A stretch of 64,000 nucleotides of DNA from positions 2,108,001 through 2,172,000 of the forward strand of contig NZ_CP108474.1 of the NCBI RefSeq assembly GCF_036226445.1, read 5' to 3'. The translations under genes were made by a program, and so were the position numbers. Below are positions 62,111 through 64,000 of the stretch, piece after piece. The notes beneath the pieces are model-generated. The model had not been told where the DNA came from. It made no database searches and worked only from the letters and a program-made list of their open reading frames with translations. This stretch comes from Streptomyces sp. NBC_01255 (GTDB lineage: Bacteria > Actinomycetota > Actinomycetes > Streptomycetales > Streptomycetaceae). Each line of letters starts with the position of its first letter. Position 1 is the first letter of the stretch.

Positions 62111-62806
62111 CTACCGAACCGCGGCCCGCCCGGCCGGTACGTCGCGGCCGTCGGCCCAGAGGGAGCGCACATGGCCGAGGTGGCGGCGCATGCAGGCCTC
62201 GGCGCCCCGGGCGTCACCGGCCAGCATCAGGTCGAGGAGTTCGAGGTGTTCCTCGGCGGAGGAGACGAGCTTGCCCGCCTCGTCCAGGCCGGTCAGGCCG
62301 TAGAGGCGGGAGCGCTTGCGCAGTTCCCCCACCGTCTCGACGAGTCGCTCGTTTCCGGACAGCGAGAGCAGGGCGAGATGGAAGCGTCGGTCGGCCTCCA
62401 GGTAGCCGATGAGGTCGTGTTCCCTGGCGCGGGAGACGATCTCCTCGGCCACCGGCCGGAGTTCCTCCAGCTCGTCCCGGGAGGCCTTCCGTGTGACGCG
62501 GCCGATGGTGGGGACCTCGATGAGGGTCCGCAGTTCGGTGAACTGGTCGAGGTCCCGTTCGCTGACCTCGGTGATACGGAATCCCTTGTTGCGTACGGGC
62601 TCGACCAGGCCCTCGCGGGCCAGGTCGAGCATCGCCTCGCGGACCGGGGTCGCGGAGACGCCGAGGTCGGCGGCGAGCCCGGGGGCCGAGTAGACCTGAC
62701 CGGGGCGGAGTTCGCCGGCGATCAGGGCGGCCCGGAGGGCGTGCCCGACCTGGTCGCGGAGCCGTTCCTGCGCTCTCACGAGGCCGTACTGTTTCAGGTC
62801 ACCCAT
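62111..62806 (-). CDS. GntR-family regulator (FadR subfamily)
   Basis: DNA-binding regulator of 231 residues. Residues about 15-82 form the winged HTH (LRAALIAGELRPGQVYSAPGLAADLGVSATPVREAMLDLAREGLVEPVRNKGFRITEVSE), followed by an FCD effector domain (about 88-215) with the conserved D/H metal-type positions (YLEADRRFHLALL, EEHLELLDLM). It lies 62 bp downstream of the proline racemase gene on the same strand, and most likely regulates hydroxyproline or proline catabolism. ATG 62806 is the start. Confidence 0.88.
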   Translation of the reverse strand: MGDLKQYGLVRAQERLRDQVGHALRAALIAGELRPGQVYSAPGLAADLGVSATPVREAMLDLAREGLVEPVRNKGFRITEVSERDLDQFTELRTLIEVPTIGRVTRKASRDELEELRPVAEEIVSRAREHDLIGYLEADRRFHLALLSLSGNERLVETVGELRKRSRLYGLTGLDEAGKLVSSAEEHLELLDLMLAGDARGAEACMRRHLGHVRSLWADGRDVPAGRAAVR

Positions 62807-62867
62807 CGTGCGCCCTCCGAGAAGTCACGGAGGAGCATCGTACAATGTCACGTTTCCCTGGCGCGTC

Positions 62868-63872
62868 TCAGAGGAGGAACCCGGCGGGGAAGGGGTCGTC
62901 GGGGTCGAGGAAGTACTGCGCGGTGCCGGTGATCCAGGCGCGTCCCGTGACCGTCGGGATGACCGCGGACACCCCGCCCACCTCGGTCTCGCCGACGAGC
63001 CGCCCGGTGAACTCCGTACCGATGAAGGATTCGTTGACGAAGTCGGTGTCGAGCGGAAGCCTGCCCCGGGCGTGCAGCTGGGCCATGCGGGCGCTGGTCC
63101 CGGTGCCGCAGGGGGAACGGTCGAACCAGCCCGGGTGGATGGCCATGGCGTGCCGCGAGCGGGTCGCGTCCGAGCCGGGCGCGGCCAGGTAGACGTGCTT
63201 CACACCGGCGAAGGCCGGGTCGAGGGGGTGGACCGGCCGGTCGGGGCCCGAGTTGATCGAGTCCATGACGGCGAGGCCGGCCGCGAGGAGGTCGTCCTTG
63301 CGGTCGCGGTCGAACGGCAGGCTCAGGGAGTCGAGTTCGACGAACGCGTAGAAGTTGCCGCCGTAGGCGAGGTCGTAGGTGACGGTGCCGAGGCCGGGCA
63401 CCTCCGTCTTGAGGTCGAGCCCGACGGAGAACGCGGGCACGTTGGTGAAGGTGACGGAGCACGCCCGGCCGTCCTCGACGCGGACGTCGACGCTGACGAG
63501 TCCGGCGGGGGTGTCGAGGCGGACGGTGGTGACGGGCTCGACGACCGGCACCATCCCGGTCTCGACGAGGACGGTCGCGACACCGATCGTGCCGTGACCG
63601 CACATCGGAAGCAGCCCGGACACCTCGATGTAGAGCACGCCGTAGTCCGCGTCCGGCCGGGTGGGCGGCTGGAGGATCGCACCGCTCATCGCCGCGTGAC
63701 CGCGCGGCTCGAACATGAGCAGGGTACGGAGATGGTCCAGGTGCTCGATGAAGTGCAGCCGGCGGTCGGCCATCGTGGCGCCGGGAATGACCCCGACACC
63801 ACCGGTGATCACGCGCGTGGGCATGCCCTCGGTGTGCGAGTCGACGGCGTGGAAGACGTGACGCGTACGCAT
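62868..63872 (-). CDS. Proline racemase family, probable 4-hydroxyproline 2-epimerase
   Basis: Cytosolic cofactor-independent enzyme of 334 residues. Two catalytic cysteines are present: MCGHGTIG (Cys91) and SPCGTGTSA (Cys near 253), as needed for racemase/epimerase activity rather than the dehydratase variants that have Thr/Ser. The N-terminus HAVDSHTEGMPTRVI is typical. It probably epimerises trans-4-hydroxy-L-proline to cis-4-hydroxy-D-proline. The neighbours, a GntR regulator and the end of a DapA-family gene, are standard partners in hydroxyproline degradation. AAGGG lies 5 nt before ATG 63872. Confidence 0.88.
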   Translation of the reverse strand: MRTRHVFHAVDSHTEGMPTRVITGGVGVIPGATMADRRLHFIEHLDHLRTLLMFEPRGHAAMSGAILQPPTRPDADYGVLYIEVSGLLPMCGHGTIGVATVLVETGMVPVVEPVTTVRLDTPAGLVSVDVRVEDGRACSVTFTNVPAFSVGLDLKTEVPGLGTVTYDLAYGGNFYAFVELDSLSLPFDRDRKDDLLAAGLAVMDSINSGPDRPVHPLDPAFAGVKHVYLAAPGSDATRSRHAMAIHPGWFDRSPCGTGTSARMAQLHARGRLPLDTDFVNESFIGTEFTGRLVGETEVGGVSAVIPTVTGRAWITGTAQYFLDPDDPFPAGFLL

Positions 63873-63920
63873 GGAGTCCCTTTCAGACGTACGGACGGAT
63901 GGAGGGTCGTGCGTCGGAGC

Positions 63921-64000
63921 TCACGCGTGCCCCTCGGCGAGGGCCTTCTCGGTCGCGGCGCGCACGGCGGCGTCCTGCGCGGGCGCCAGCGGCGGACGGG
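63921..64000 (-). CDS. C-terminal end of a gene cut by the window edge, probably DapA-family
   Basis: Only the last 26 codons are visible, ending RPPLAPAQDAAVRAATEKALAEGHA and TGA. The RPPL-x-P helix end is typical of the dihydrodipicolinate synthase/DapA family, which in hydroxyproline clusters is the pyrroline-4-hydroxy-2-carboxylate deaminase. The neighbour on the same strand is the proline racemase-family gene 48 bp downstream. The identity rests on a short tail and context. Confidence 0.5.
   Translation of the reverse strand, partial: RPPLAPAQDAAVRAATEKALAEGHA

Overview
This window is chromosomal DNA from a Streptomyces species. It has very high GC, almost pure G/C at third codon positions, GTG/TTG starts with GGAGG-type ribosome sites, many ATGA/GTGA stop-start overlaps, and mycothiol- and F420-type enzymes. 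From memory, the order ngcEF - aconitase - second MurA-like protein - arc genes - SepF-like SflB resembles the region around SCO5967-SCO6007 of S. coelicolor.

Layout. 0-9.6 kb: N-acetylglucosamine/chitobiose importer (ngcF partial, ngcE) with a DasR-like site, a secreted FG-GAP protein, aconitase with an iron-box-like site, and a HTH-MurA fusion that shares an operator motif with the aconitase upstream region. 9.8-17.7 kb: two accessory hypotheticals (one SMI1/KNR4-like), an M20 amidohydrolase with its MFS partner and a divergent AsnC/Lrp regulator, and a DHA2 drug exporter. 17.7-25.8 kb: aryl-CoA catabolic locus (RidA, acyl-CoA dehydrogenase, aryl-CoA ligase, PaaX-type regulator, two-domain flavin hydroxylase/reductase, enoyl-CoA hydratase). 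This set best fits aerobic 2-aminobenzoyl-CoA (anthranilate) degradation. 26-30.5 kb: an HATPase (anti-sigma type) with a collagen-like segment, an amino acid permease, and ornithine carbamoyltransferase with arginine deiminase.

30.6-50.8 kb is the most unusual part. It is a co-directional run of ten genes on the minus strand, most overlapping by exactly 4 bp: Crp-like regulator, class III nucleotide-cyclase homologue, P-loop NTPase with helical repeats, SPFH-like protein with Arg/Asp/Glu-rich arms, a Pycsar-TM-like two-helix membrane protein, a membrane von Willebrand A protein, a large tubulin-like GTPase, a large membrane protein, a pseudokinase-zinc ribbon-GTPase fusion, and a tail-anchored GTPase-associated-type protein. 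I read it as a nucleotide-signalled, membrane-attached GTPase/tubulin system. Components of this kind have been discussed as NTP-dependent conflict systems, and cyclase + TM effector is the logic of Pycsar, but this full combination looks new to me.

51.2-55.2 kb: the bacterial RNA-repair pair Pnkp/Hen1, followed by an 87-bp inverted repeat that supplies the stop codon of mmuM. 55.3-64 kb: homocysteine methyltransferase, F420-type LLM oxidoreductase, small hypotheticals, a MazG-like protein coupled to an ABC/SMC-like ATPase, SflB, a class I aminotransferase, and the start of a hydroxyproline catabolic cluster (GntR regulator, proline racemase family, DapA-family gene cut by the window edge). 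I found no rRNA, tRNA, CRISPR array, complete transposon or prophage.
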